A DNA stretch of 64,000 nt from Aradus depressus. Its lineage: Eukaryota; Arthropoda; Insecta; Hemiptera; Aradidae. The first letter of the stretch is position 1. Each line of letters opens with the position of its first letter. Below the pieces are notes generated by a model. It saw only the letters and a program-made list of their open reading frames with translations. It searched no databases and had not been told where the DNA came from. This document shows positions 44,166 through 56,700 of this stretch, in pieces. The translations under genes and the position numbers were made by a program. The stretch spans positions 13,358,480-13,422,479 of the forward strand of contig OY759218.1 of assembly GCA_963662175.1 (NCBI GenBank). The letters run 5' to 3'.

Positions 44166-44896
44166 TATATTTAAAAAAAATTATTGGATGTGTTTAAATT
44201 TGCGATTTTTCATTTTTTAAATTAATTTATATTTTTAATCATTTGTTTTATTTATTTGTTGGTGTACTGTACTGATAACTGTCATCAAAAAAATATTAGG
44301 TTTGCACCAAAATTACTAGCATTTAATTTTTTTTATCGTGTTAAAAAATATTAATTGTTGACCCTTAAATTGACTTCATAGCTACAAAAATAATACAACA
44401 AAGCTTTCAAAATAATATATTTAATAACCAACAATTACAATATTAATTTATAAATAGTTTTATACATCTTCAATATGATTTGCATCGTATTCTAAGACAA
44501 ATGCAATAATTTTTACAAATATACAATTTTTTTCCACAATTTTTCCAGGTTACAATAAATTCTGAAAAGTATTAAAATACATTAATGTCTACTTCATTAT
44601 TTAAAAAAAGTTTAAACAGGATTTTTGAATCCAAGTTTGACTTTACATTGATAATGGTAACAATTGGAATGACAACTTCATAAAAAAGAAAATATACTCG
44701 TATATATATACAGAACAGAAAGATAGAACTAAAGTATTAATTACTGAATAAATGCCAAACTTATAATTACAGAAGCACTATTTTGTGAATTAATTCATTT
44801 TAATCATTTCAGTATACAGAAAAAAATATATAAATAAGTGTAAAAGTCATATGTTTTTTGAAAAGAACACCATTCGTTTAATTACCAAAACATGAG

Positions 44897-45162
44897 TACT
44901 GTCTGTCCGCCAATGGAAGATGCGTGGTGAGTAAAATAGGGGTGAGAAAAGTGGGACTTCGATGGATGGGGTTCTATTACCTTTCCTAAAACAGTAAGTT
45001 AACTTTTACCATAAGCAAGTTGACCTCAACCATATGTTTTCACATACAAAATAGAAATAATATTTAAAAAACAAGAGAACATTTTCATATTAGGTAATGA
45101 ATCCATCATAGCTTGGTGTGGTATGTAGGCTTGGTGCGTCTTCCAATCCTGGACAGAGAGTA
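44897..45162. mobile_element. MITE-like element, TIR family 1 (copy 2)
   Basis: TACTGTCTGTCCGCCAATGG at the left against the inverse of ATTGGAAGACGCACC-like at the right. A shorter relative of 10747-11436. Confidence 0.55.
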
Positions 45163-45936
45163 TTATTTATTTTTTATCATTACGATATTCCAAAATATCG
45201 TCGCTTGCAGAGGATTCGCACAAAAAATTAGGAATGTTTAAATCTATATAAATAAAGCCGAAAGTCTGTCTGTTCAGGCATCACGCGAAAGTGGCTCAAC
45301 GTATATTCATAAAACGTGGAGGCTATTTCAAGGGTTTGAAAATATCTTTTTAGACGTTTTCACTTCACCCGGATATCATGAAAAAACTGTTGAACTTGTT
45401 TCATGGAACTAAGGATATTTCAAAAATGATCAACCTAAAATATAGGCCCCAAGGGGATGGAAGCCCCAATTGCATGGCAAGTAATCAGCTTCCGGTAATG
45501 CAAAGTTAGTCCCGGACAATCAGCTTATTTCTAATCTATTTTTTATTTATGTATGGTGCCTCCACGTCAAATCAGATGCTTAAAAAAAAAGTCATTAACA
45601 TTTTGACTAGTTTTTCGTATTTTTTAAAAATACTATGACTACAAATATGCTATCCTTATTTGTTTAGGCAATATCTCCGGAGACATACATTTTTTGAATT
45701 CTGAAAAAGATTGGCGGTGGCATAGCTCCGTATTAGACTTATACGAACATGTAAGAGCTCCTTTGAAAGCCTAGTGACTGAGTGACCCAGATAAAATATC
45801 TCGTCAAGGAAAATAAACAAACATTTCTGAAAAAAAAAATTTTCCTTGGTTTTTAGTTTATATTATCCACCCCAAAGTTGAATTATTGGTTTATTTAATT
45901 ATTATTTTTACTTTTGGGTTGTGTGGAAGATTCTCA
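45163..45936. other. Intergenic, unassigned; possible Helitron-type start
   Basis: AATCTATATAAATAAAGCCG followed by AAAGTCTGTCTGTTC at 45240 resembles a motif common at insect Helitron and derivative ends, but no 3' hairpin/CTRR end was found. Otherwise nothing recognisable. Confidence 0.35.
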
Positions 45937-46149
45937 ATTCATATATAATATATTAATATAGCATCACTTCTCCCACTTATTTTTTGTCTTCTCAAAAAAT
46001 AAGAATTACAAAAGTTTCGGGAAGCACTCCCATTATCAGTATCTATAATTCATCTTAAATGTTAACTAGTGATTCTAACAGAATTTTCTTTTATGGAACA
46101 TATTTATTGAGTCTACTTCTATATTCAAACACCAAGTCAAAACTCTGTT

Positions 46150-46385
46150 TAAAAAATATAAAGAAAAACATGTTTTTTAAAAAAATTGTCTATTTCACTA
46201 AATATATGGGAGTAATTTCGGTATTGCTACCATCTTCAGTCATGACTTAACAAATACTGTATTATACATACATTATAATTGTTAAGTCGTGGCTCAAGAT
46301 GGTAGCAATACTGAAAGTACTCCCATATATTTTGTGAAATAGACAATATTTTTGAAAACATACGTTTTTCTTTATATTTTTCATT
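46150..46385. mobile_element. Head-to-head pair of PLE family C-like 3' ends
   Basis: Arms with TTGTCTATTTCACTAAATAT, GGGAGTA..TTTC..GTATTGCTACCAT in inverse arrangement around a spacer of about 35 bp. Confidence 0.8.
46206..46244 (-). ncRNA. Hammerhead-like motif, PLE family C relative
   Basis: Minus strand: CUGAAGA, bulged U, stem II GGUA-GCAA-UACC, GAAA, then UUACUC as cleavage side. Stem I is weak. The plus-arm partner at about 46293-46330 has a mutated core (CUCAAGA). Confidence 0.5.
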
Positions 46386-46429
46386 AAGTGTTTCATAATA
46401 TCTCTGCAAAAATGTTAAATATCAAAACT

Positions 46430-46612
46430 CTGTTTGGTGGACATGAGCCTGACTCAACTTTGGGAGTCCTAAATTTTGCCCATCTAGGTTAAGTTACCTA
46501 GGGTAGGAGTCTTTAACGAGTACCTGACATCGTACATGCTCGGGACCATAGCTTAACGTCCCATCCGAAGGACGGCGTACTCATGTTTTTTTACCTCCCG
46601 GCTTTTAAAACC
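46430..46612 (-). repeat. SINE family A body
   Basis: GGTGGACATGAGCCTGACTC, AGGAGTCTTTAACGAGTACC and GCTTAACGTCCCATCCGAAG are in family order. Confidence 0.8.
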
Positions 46613-46885
46613 TAGCAATCACAGAAATTTCGGGAAGCACTCCCATCATCAGTATCTATAATTTATTTGGTCTCTACGTTAACAATTTTTTAAAAATGTT
46701 TTGACTAGGTGTTTTCGACTCAATAAATTGTTCTATAAAAGGAAGATTCTGATTAATAGAAGAAATAGTTAACATAAAGAACAGTTGAGTTAGAGGTAAT
46801 GATGAAAATGCTGAGTCTTAAAGTGCTATTTTTTGAGAATGCAAAAAGTAATTGGATAATGCTGTAATAATATATTATTATTCCT

Positions 46886-48259
46886 CATTTAGTAAACTAT
46901 AGTGCAAACATTCTATTATCTACTACAAAAAAAACGACACTTACGTCTACAGATCATAATAAAGTAGATATATAAGCTTTCAAAAGAGCCCTTGCACAAG
47001 CATTAAGTCCAATGGGTCGATGGCAAAGCTGAGTTGGCTACATTACGTAGGATCCATTTTTTTCTCGACATTTTAATTTCTTTTTACATACTCTTCATAA
47101 ATGCACCATCCTGTAAAAAGTATACATTATTAAGAGATAAACTGCGGTTGAAATGAGACCTTGTTCAATATTGTAAATTGGTAAGATGAAGGCGAAAACG
47201 TTATTCGAACATTCAATTGGTATCAACATATTTCAATAAAGGCTATTATTTCTTGTCATAAAAAAGAAAAGAAGATTACATAAGCCTTCAAAAGAGCTCC
47301 ATGCATGTGCATACGAGTATAAGTCAAGTGAGTACAGAGTTATGCCGTCGCAAATTTGGGGACTGCGGAAATTTACACTAAACTCCAAACATATTGCACC
47401 ATAAATTTCGCTGTTCGAAAAATATGCTTCAGTTTTTTCTACAACTTTTATTTGAAGAGATTTTGATTAGGCCTTAAATGTAAGCGGTATCTTGTAAAAT
47501 GTACCTAGACCCAAAAGTAAAGTGGCCTTAAGTTTTGTCTGATTTCGGTCCAAATCTAATCAGATCTAAGAGGACATGTGACAACTTCATATCAAATTTC
47601 AAGTTCATTGCTACAATAGTTTTTGAGTTTTCAGAAGACCATGGAACGTGAAATTCCGTTGAAAACTCGACCTCGGATTTTCGCACGATTACAATACTTC
47701 TTTATACTAAACGTATAAGAAAATAAAAAAAACAAAGTAAAATAGTCAAAATTAATAATATGATATGGGCTCACACAAAGATAAAATGACCCATATATAT
47801 AGAAATTACAAAAATTTCTAAAATTAGGTAATACTTTGAAAAAATATACAAGATCAATAAATGAAGAATGTTAATTAAAAAATAAAAATTATATTGGTAA
47901 AAAAAATGCGATACACCTTAAGCATGATATGGACCGAACATGAAAAAAACTAAAGCAAATATGGACCAGAAAATCCAAAAAATAAAGAGGTAGTAGAGAC
48001 CTGTGCTTCAAAAGCATTTAATACCTACAATCACAAATTTTTTTTAAAATCGAAATAACATTACAATAATTATTACTACTACAACCATTAACCAGAAATG
48101 AAGCAAGAATAATTACATTATTTTTATTTTTTTTTTATTCCAAATGCTTTCTTTATATATCTCAATATTAACTAACTGCGTTATTCTACTGCTATTTGCC
48201 AACAATTGAATTCCCTAAGATATATATATTTTAATTTAAAAATAAATAAATGAATATAA
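46886..48259. other. Intergenic/3'UTR side of V-ATPase C; no gene seen
   Basis: Apart from the dispersed repeat at 47440-47705, AT-rich sequence. TTTATT (AATAAA on minus) at about 48134 could serve as the V-ATPase C polyadenylation signal. Confidence 0.45.
47440..47705. repeat. Dispersed repeat, copy 2, with family R-like tail
   Basis: Partner of 43285-43465; its tail GTTGAAAACTCGACCTCGGA also matches 12990-13030. Confidence 0.7.
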
Positions 48260-48358
48260 CTAAACCTTAGTTGTTTCAAGCATGTCTATGTTTATTTTAT
48301 AGTATACGTAGGGGTAATAGTCACTTTGGCCGAAACCCAGTCCTGGAATGTCCACACT
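48260..48358 (-). CDS. Vha44: V-ATPase C exon 9 (residues 359-390, stop)
   Basis: [20 protein letters not shown] then [11 protein letters not shown] and TAG at 48262-48260. Separated from exon 8 by a 4.3-kb intron full of mobile elements. Confidence 0.95.
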   Translation of the reverse strand, partial: SVDIPGLGFGQSDYYPYVYYKINIDMLETTKV

Positions 48359-50693
48359 CTGAAACAATTCAAAAAATATATAGTTAGTAATATGTGATAG
48401 TAAGATCTTCTGGGACCAGATTTCTAACAGAAACTACTAGAAGTCAGATTCTACACTGTATGGGTAGGATGTGCCACTGATGATAACGCTGTTGAGTTGA
48501 AAACCGGTACTGATCGCAAATAAAACGGTGGGAAGACATTTTTTGTTTCCATAGTTAGTTATTGTGACTCATGCCCGGGCTTCAACTACGAAGTCCTACT
48601 AGCACTCATTGGCCGCTCTGGTGGACATGAGCCCAGTCCGACTCTGCTGTAGACCTAAATTTTGCCTACCCAGGTTTGGGTAGGGGTGTTTAACGAGTAC
48701 CTCTCGGGGTCATCGCTTTACCTCCAAAGAAACTCGTTTCTGTAGCAAGAAGTGAACGGTCTTTCTCAACCCTTAATCGTATAAAAAGCTATATCAGAAA
48801 TAGTACTAGCTAAGACAGATTGAATGGATTAGCTCTGATGTCAATACACAGAGAGATTCATCTAAACCCTGAAACAGTTTTAAAGAAGCTTGGACAATCA
48901 AAAGCTAGAAGACTTTAATTAATTTCGTAATGACCCTAAAACAATATATACATATATATATATATTCCTGTCAGTGTAATAAATCCCGTTAGTATTAATA
49001 TCTACCGGCAATTATTAATTAATTACTATTAGTATATGTTAGTAATAATACTAAAATAATTTGGTCATAATGTGTTTAATAATACTCTATTAATTAAATT
49101 TACCGGTAATTATTAATGATTCACGGTGGGCCTCGGTTAATATAAAAAAAATAATATGTAACAAATCATATCATATACAAATCATACAATTTATCGGAAA
49201 GAACACATATTTTTTTTTACTTTTTCAGAAAAACATGTACTGCTCTACTAAAACCGACGGGAGCGTCAAAATTGTATCCTCTCAGATACATGATATAAAA
49301 AGAACAAATGATAACCCTCCCGTCCGTCCTTTTAGTTAGTTTTAGCCCCGCAACGCAATATCGTATTGAAATGTGATACGTTTACCATCCAAAGATGGAA
49401 AGTATTAATAATTATAGGTTTATGCGATTAATTCTCGTAAATGAATAACTATAACCTCATAGAAAACTGACATAATTGCAGAGATATTGTGAAATAATTC
49501 AAATGGACTTGAAAAATAAAATAAAACTGGTTTATTTAATATATTGTCTAATTTCACTAACTATATATACATGGGAGTACTTTCGGTATTTCTACCATCC
49601 TCAGCCAAAAGCATAAGAGATAAGACTAAGTTAATTTTCAGAATGTCAGCCTCTCGAGGAACCCATTACCCTCCCTACTGGTGTTCCCCATGACGTCAGA
49701 CATTCCTAACTAAGCTAAATTGTCAAGCTGTGAGATATTTTATGACAAGGCGGTCCCCATATTTCAAATGTGTGACCCCTTCTAAGATCTAGGTATAAAG
49801 CATTAACAATGAACAGGCGAATAATATAACATTAACAAATCAAAAATAATTGGTTCCAGTTACAACTTAATTAAAATTATTATACTGTAAATTATATAAA
49901 TATATCTATTGGCAAGATTCAGATAAATCATATATCAATATATATATATATATATATTGGTAAATTCTATGTATATTTAAACGTACCTGTGCACATCGAC
50001 TGGAGGGTCATATTATTGGTGACAGTAAAGGGGAATATTTTAGATTGGTTTGGTCGTTCATACAATTTCCATTTTTTAAAGTTCTGTTTATTTCTAATAT
50101 TTCTAATGAGTTGAGCAATGTGCTTTTTTCGCAGAAATGAAGGTATTTTATGCCTGTGTCTTTATCAAACGTATGTTTGTGTTGGTTGATGTGTTGTGCA
50201 AATGTTGATTTTGTTATGTTGTGTGTTGTGTCCATGTTAGTATCTATTTCTGATATATGTTCTTTGAGTCTTTGTTTGAATTGTCTCCCAGTTTGTCCTG
50301 TATAGACTAGGTTGCAAGAGTGCAACCTAGGTGCTCTTGCAACCTAGTCTATACAGGACAAACTGGGAGACAATTCAAACAAAGACTCAAAGAACATATA
50401 TCAGAAATAGATACTAACATGGACACAACACACAACATAACAAAATCAACATTTGCACAACACATCAACCAACACAAACATACGTTTGATAAAGACACAG
50501 GCATAAAATACCTTCATTTCTGCGAAAAAAGCACATTGCTCAACTCATTAGAAATATTAGAAATAAACAGAACTTTAAAAAATGGAAATTGTATGAACGA
50601 CCAAACCAATCTAAAATATTCCCCTTTACTGTAACCAATAATATGACCCTCCAGTCGATGTGCACAGGTACGTTTAAATATACATAGAATTTA

Positions 50694-50738
<45 letters not shown>

Positions 50739-53700
50739 ATATATGATTTATCTGAATCTTGCCAATAGATATATTTATATAATTTACAGTATAATAATTT
50801 TAATTAAGTTGTAACTGGAACCAATTATTTTTGATTTGTTAATGTTATATTATTCGCCTGTTCATTGTTAATGCTTTATACCTAGATCTTAGAAGGGGTC
50901 ACACATTTGAAATATGGGGACCGCCTTGTCATAAAATATCTCACAGCTTGACAATTTAGCTTAGTTAGGAATGTCTGACGTCATGGGGAACACCAGTAGG
51001 GAGGGTAATGGGTTCCTCGAGAGGCTGACATTCTGAAAATTAACTTAGTCTTATCTCTTATGCTTTTGGCTGAGGATGGTAGAAATACTGAAAGTACTCC
51101 CATGTATATATAGTTAGTGAAATTAGACAACATATTAAATAAACCAGTTTTATTTTATTTTTCAAGTCCATATAACCTCATAATTTGGTAATTGATAGAA
51201 CCGGTAGTTAATAATTCTTACCAATTAATCACACTGACCGTAACATATACAGTACCAGTTTGCTTTCCATGTTACTTCCCCAGCTATACGAAGTATCGGG
51301 GAAGTTATGTGATGTCAAAAATTCGATGAGAACTTTTCAACGAAATTTCGTGTTTTCCGACCTCCAGATTCTAAATATGAAAAAAAAAAATCTGTCGGTC
51401 TATGCTTCTGCGAAAAAGATAACTCCCGATATAATGAATGTATCGATACGAAATTTTATATGTGAAACCAGTATCCTCTAACGACGACACCTATTCATTT
51501 TAAGCCAAATCGACCAACGGGAAGGGGGGCTTAGGGAGAGGTTTAACACAAAAACTCTAATAACTGCCGATAGACTGAATATATCGACGTGAAATTCAAC
51601 ATTTGTGAATAGAACCCCATAAGGACAACACCTACTGATTTTCAGCTGAATCGGCCAAAGGGAAGAGGGGGATTAGAGGAGAGGCTTAACTCAAACACTC
51701 TAATAACTGCCATTGTAATGAATATATTCGCTACAAAATTTCAAATATGAATTCAAAACTACATAAGGACGACATTTATTGTTTTTTCAGTGGAATCGGC
51801 AGAAGGGAAGGGAGTCAGAGGGGGCTCAACTCAAAAACCCCAATAACTGCCTTTGTAACGTATCGATATGAAATATTTGAAGTCAAGACATAATGAGGAC
51901 ATGAGCGGTCAAATTTCAGCGATATCGGCCAGCAATAAGCCGACAAGTTCTCAATCAAAAAAATATTTTGCACAAACATTCAAATCGAGACATTTTTACA
52001 GCGGTTATAATGGACGAAAAAAATTATATATATGTCCACAACCACTGATCCGATCCGCATCAAAATCAAGAGGACTGGAGACCTCATCAAGACGAACATT
52101 AAAAAAGACGGGTCGGTGATTCACCGATTATGTTCTTCCTTTGAATTCACATATGAAATTTTTGTGAATACATTCATTACAACAGCAGTTATCATTTGGC
52201 CGATGTGGCGTCGAATGAGGTGACGTTCTTAAAGGGATCTGGACATACGTATAAAGTTTTACGATACATCGAGTTGATATGTTCACAGACGCACAGACAG
52301 AAGTTTTTTCTAATAAGGAGTTCGGAAAAGATGAAATTCCGTTGAATATTCCTCAACGATTTTTGACCGATTACATAACTTCCCCTGTACTTCGTATAGC
52401 TGGGAAAATAAAAATACAATTAAAATCTGGGTTTTTTTTTTTCAAAAGTTATCGCGAATGAAAGAAAATTCTAGACAGAGACACGCACAGCCACTCGAAA
52501 ACCACTCTTCTTTAGGTTAGCAAACTACAACCAGAATATGACCCGTAGGTCACGATTTTCCAATCCTATCACCCTACATTCTTTGTTCCTTTGGAATATG
52601 AAAGTAAAAATACAAAAGTTATCTTTTAATTTAAATAGAATTACTCACGTCGCTACTCATGTTTCCTTGATTGCCATGTTGTTGTGCACTACTGTCCAAT
52701 GGGGCATAAAGATGATTTAGCATATCCCTGAGGCGTTTCAGTGACTTTTTGTGCGGGTGGATTAACATTGCTTGAAAATTGACTGGTAACCCATATCTAT
52801 AAAACAAAAATCATTTATATAAAATACGAAAAAGAAACCTATACAAAATATAAAGTTTTATATAAGCCCATATCTATATAGAATATAAAACAAAAGCCCA
52901 TCTGTCTGTGAAATAGAAACTCATATAATACAATATAAAAACCTCTAAAATGTATTGTCACAGATTTACTAGATGGGTAATTCGTCTTAGACTAAATAAA
53001 CCACACTATTGGTGAGTAATTTTTTTTTATTCATTATTTTAGAACAATTACAGTACAGGTTGACGTGGACAGTGTAAGAAAAAGTTATTACAAGTTCACT
53101 AAGAGGAAAAATTACACAACTCCATTAAAATAATGTAATCGTTTGGGTTTATAATCAATAGTTGACTTAATGGTATTTTTTTTAATTTTTTTATTGGCCT
53201 CGGCAGACACCACACTAGCCATATGTGTTTGTTATTAAGTTATTTACTAAATCCATTGCCCCGGGAGGGAGTTCTATCTACGAAATAAAACTCACTCCCG
53301 GACGGGATTCGAACCCGCAAACCATGGTGAGACCATGCGACCAAAGCCCTACGCCCTAGCCCGCACGGCCACCATGGCTCCCGGCTTAATGGTATAAAAA
53401 CACTAAAATAGTTCTTTAAATAAAATCACCAAAACATAAAAACTATAACTTTACTCATTTTAAAAGGAAACAAACAAAAATGTATATTACATACAAAAAT
53501 AATAAATCACTTTCAGTAGGAAGAACTACAAATGGAACGATCCGAATAAGACTCGGATCAGGTTAACTTCCAACAAATAATCACCAATGAAGACAAATCA
53601 ACTGAATCAGTAACATTATTAAAATTTAAAAGAAAATCCTTACCTTAAAACTGATTCAACAAATACTCGTAACGCTTTCACGTGTATCCAAGCACAAAAG

Positions 53701-56700
53701 CATTCACTGAAATTCACCTTTAGCCATCTCACGAGCGGCCCCTGTAAAAAATATACAATCTAAGTATTTAATCTGAAAATTTTGAACAGGATTATAGTGT
53801 TTCTTATTAAGCTTCTCTGGGATGGTAGTAGCTTGCTTTTTTCCGGAACTTCCACGTCCCTTCTTCGGGTCACAATGAACGAGGTTCAAGGACTCCTCAG
53901 AAAAAAAATAACCCAGGATTATAGTGATAGTTAGTTATAGCGACTCATGACCGGGCTTTAACTACGAGTTCATATCGCCGACTACCAGAGCGCTCTTTCG
54001 TGGACTATACAGTGGGAGTCCTAAAGTGTCCCTACCCAGGTCGATTTCCCTCATTGTTAGATTCATCTCCCCTTCTCGGTTGAGGGATTTTAGAACGGGA
54101 GATGAATCTATTCTCTCTATTTATCGTTGTTGCCCCCTTTCTACGGAGCCAACGGAGGGATACAGATGTAGAAATTTACACAGATATTTTTTGAGTTGAG
54201 AAGCTTGCTTAACTTCTGATAGAGTTCTTCCTGTCTTCAAAATGTTTACAGATTCTATTTTAAGATGGAAAATAGTTTTTCAACGATATGTTACAGTTAA
54301 GATGGATTTTTGGAGGAAGGATAGGCTCATGCTCTGGCTCTCCCGTGCGTGCGACGTCGCCATGCGAGTCAGCAAGGGATGCATCAGGGGCCCACCGGCA
54401 TATTGGTGGAGTGACACCATCGCAGCACTACGCGATGAATGCCACTCCGTCAGGCGCCGGTACCAAAGGGCGAGGAAAAGCAATGGGGGTAGCGCGGAAG
54501 TGCTCCGGCAAAAGGTCGCCGAGGCCAGGCGAAACCTGCGCAAGGAGATTCAGAAAAGCAAGAGAACCTGCTGGACGGACCTGTGTGCCGAGTTGAACGC
54601 AGACCCATGGGGGAGGCCTACAAGATCGTGACCAAGAAGCTGCACAAGAGCCAGCCAAAAATGGAGCCAGAGGAGGTCCAGAACATCGTGGAATGCCTCT
54701 TCCCCTGCAGCGGCGTGGCAACATTAGAGATGGAAGAAGGCGACGAGCCAAACGACATCCCCCCTGTCACAAGAGAGGAAATTGAAAGAGCCTGTCGACA
54801 CGTCGGTGCCAACAAGGCACCCGGGCTGGATAAAATCCCAAACCGAGCCCTGAAAGCAGCAATGATGGCCAAGCCAATGGTCTTCGCTGACGTGTACGAT
54901 AGGTGTTTGAGAGCGGGGGTTTTCCCTGGTCGATGGAAAAGGCAACGTCTTGTCCTGATCCCGAAGCCGGGGAAGCCCCCAGGTAATCCCTCAGCATACA
55001 GACCCCTCTGCCTCCTTGATACGACGGGCGAGGTGCTGGAAGGCATCATCCACGAGAGGTTGCGAGCATGTGGAGGCCGGCCTAACCGACAATCAGTACG
55101 GGTTTCGACCAGGGAGGTCAACAACAGATGCAGTGGAAGAGGTGAAGAATCTGGTGTGTGCAGCAATAACCGGAACACTAAGGAACCGGAAGCACTGCCT
55201 TATGGTCACGTTGCACATCAGCAATACGTTCAACTCGGCTCGGTGGGACAAGATCTGGGAGAGCCTCTTACGGGACTTCAAGATCCCCAGGTGATGGTGA
55301 AGATCATCAGGAATTACCTATGCGAGAGGATGCTGTTCGCGGACACCACAGAAGGAACCAGGGAATTCAAGGTCACTACAGGAGTTCCACAGGGGTCAGT
55401 CCTTGGCCCCACACTGTGGAACATCCTGTACAATGGCTTGCTGAGCCTGCCAATGCCAGAAGAACTTACCTTGATGGCGTATGCTGACGATGTAGGGATC
55501 GTCATAGTGGCTGACGATCTGGAAAACCTGGAACGAAAATTCCAGGCTGCCATGGAGCGGATACGCCATTGGATGAGCTCTGTGGGCCTTTCCCTGGCCA
55601 TCCACAAGACGGATGCAGTACTCTTCACTGGGAAGAAGGTCAGAACCAACATCTCACTGACCTTCCAGGGTCATACCATCGAGACCCAACCGGCAATCAG
55701 GTATCTGGGAGTAATGCTGGATCAGAGGCTCAATTTTAGGGAGCACCTCAGATACGTGGGAGCGAAGGCCGCCAGGACATCGGCGGCGATTTCGAGGATT
55801 CTGCCCAACATCGGTGGCCCTAGACAGAGCAGAAGTCTGCTGGCAGGAGTCAGCACATCCATCCTTCTGCACGGGGGCCCGACATGGGCAGATGCAACGA
55901 GGATTCCCTCATACCTGAGGCTGATCGCCCCCACTCACAGACGAAGCGCACTGAGAGTCGCATGCGCCTACCGAACAGTTTCTGGCGACGCTGCCTATGT
56001 AATTGTTGGGCTGCCCCCCATAGACCTACTGGCACGGGAGCGTATGCGACATTTCAAAAGGAAACAAGACCCGGTTCAGGTGGAAGAGGTGGTGCAGCGC
56101 TTCGACCGTAAGGGAAACCGGCTCTTCTATCAGGACGCGGGGGCCAGCCCTGGTCCCGCAGAGCCAGAGAGGTCCAGGACAATTAGGGAGTGGCAGGAAG
56201 AATGGGACAAGTCCACAAAGGGACGGTGGACCCATCGGCTCATCCCTCGAGTCGAGCCTTGGCTCACCAGGACGCATGGGGAGGTGAATTACCACCTCAC
56301 CCAGGTACTCACGGGACACGGTGGGTTCCGGGGGTACATCCACAAAATCGGGGCAGCGACAACACCAGACTGCCCCGCGTGCCTTGGTGTCCTTCTCAAT
56401 GTCCTCCAGCATGTCCTCCTCAAATGCCCCAGATTTGAGGAGGGAAGGAAAAATCTGGAGTGCAGCATGGGCGCCCCACTGACTGCTACCAGCTACGTGG
56501 ACGCTATGCTGCGCTCCCAGGAGTCGTGGGATGAGGGCTGCGATTTTGCAGCGCACATCATGGGTCGGTTGGCCCTCCAGGAGAGGGCTGACAAGGAACA
56601 ACAGTAGCGGCAATAAGAACAGAAGAAGGGGCGTTACCAGCCACCCTTCCGCGAAGTAATGACAGGCCGTCAGTTCCGCGGAAGGGAATCAGGATCAGCG

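Larger units (their letters stand above)
45937..46885. mobile_element. Long inverted-repeat element (relative of 59908-60312), interrupted twice
   Basis: Left arm TTCATATATAATATATTAA, TAGCATCACTTCTCCCAC and right arm AATGCTGTAATAATATATTA correspond to the intact copy at 59908. Between them sit a PLE pair (46150-46380) and a SINE (46430-46610). Confidence 0.65.
49503..51172. mobile_element. 1.67-kb palindrome: head-to-head pair of 5'-truncated Penelope-like elements (family C)
   Basis: Arms of about 820 bp run from ATGGACTTGAAAAATAAAAT at the left to its inverse at the right, meeting at about 50323-50337. Each arm contains a GIY-YIG frame, a TA repeat (longer on the right), a non-coding tail and a hammerhead at the outer end. 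ATAACCTCATA occurs just outside on both sides (about 49450 and 51174), a possible target duplication. Arm-to-arm differences are few, so the structure is young or kept uniform by gene conversion. Confidence 0.9.

Noticed and set aside
54242..54330. Apparent N-terminal extension of the R1 frame
   Set aside because: Lies outside the 8-bp target duplication, so it is host intron sequence read through by chance.
54618..55178. Long minus-strand frame (186 codons)
   Set aside because: Antisense shadow of the GC-rich R1-clade ORF2, as are the other minus frames in 54280-56613.
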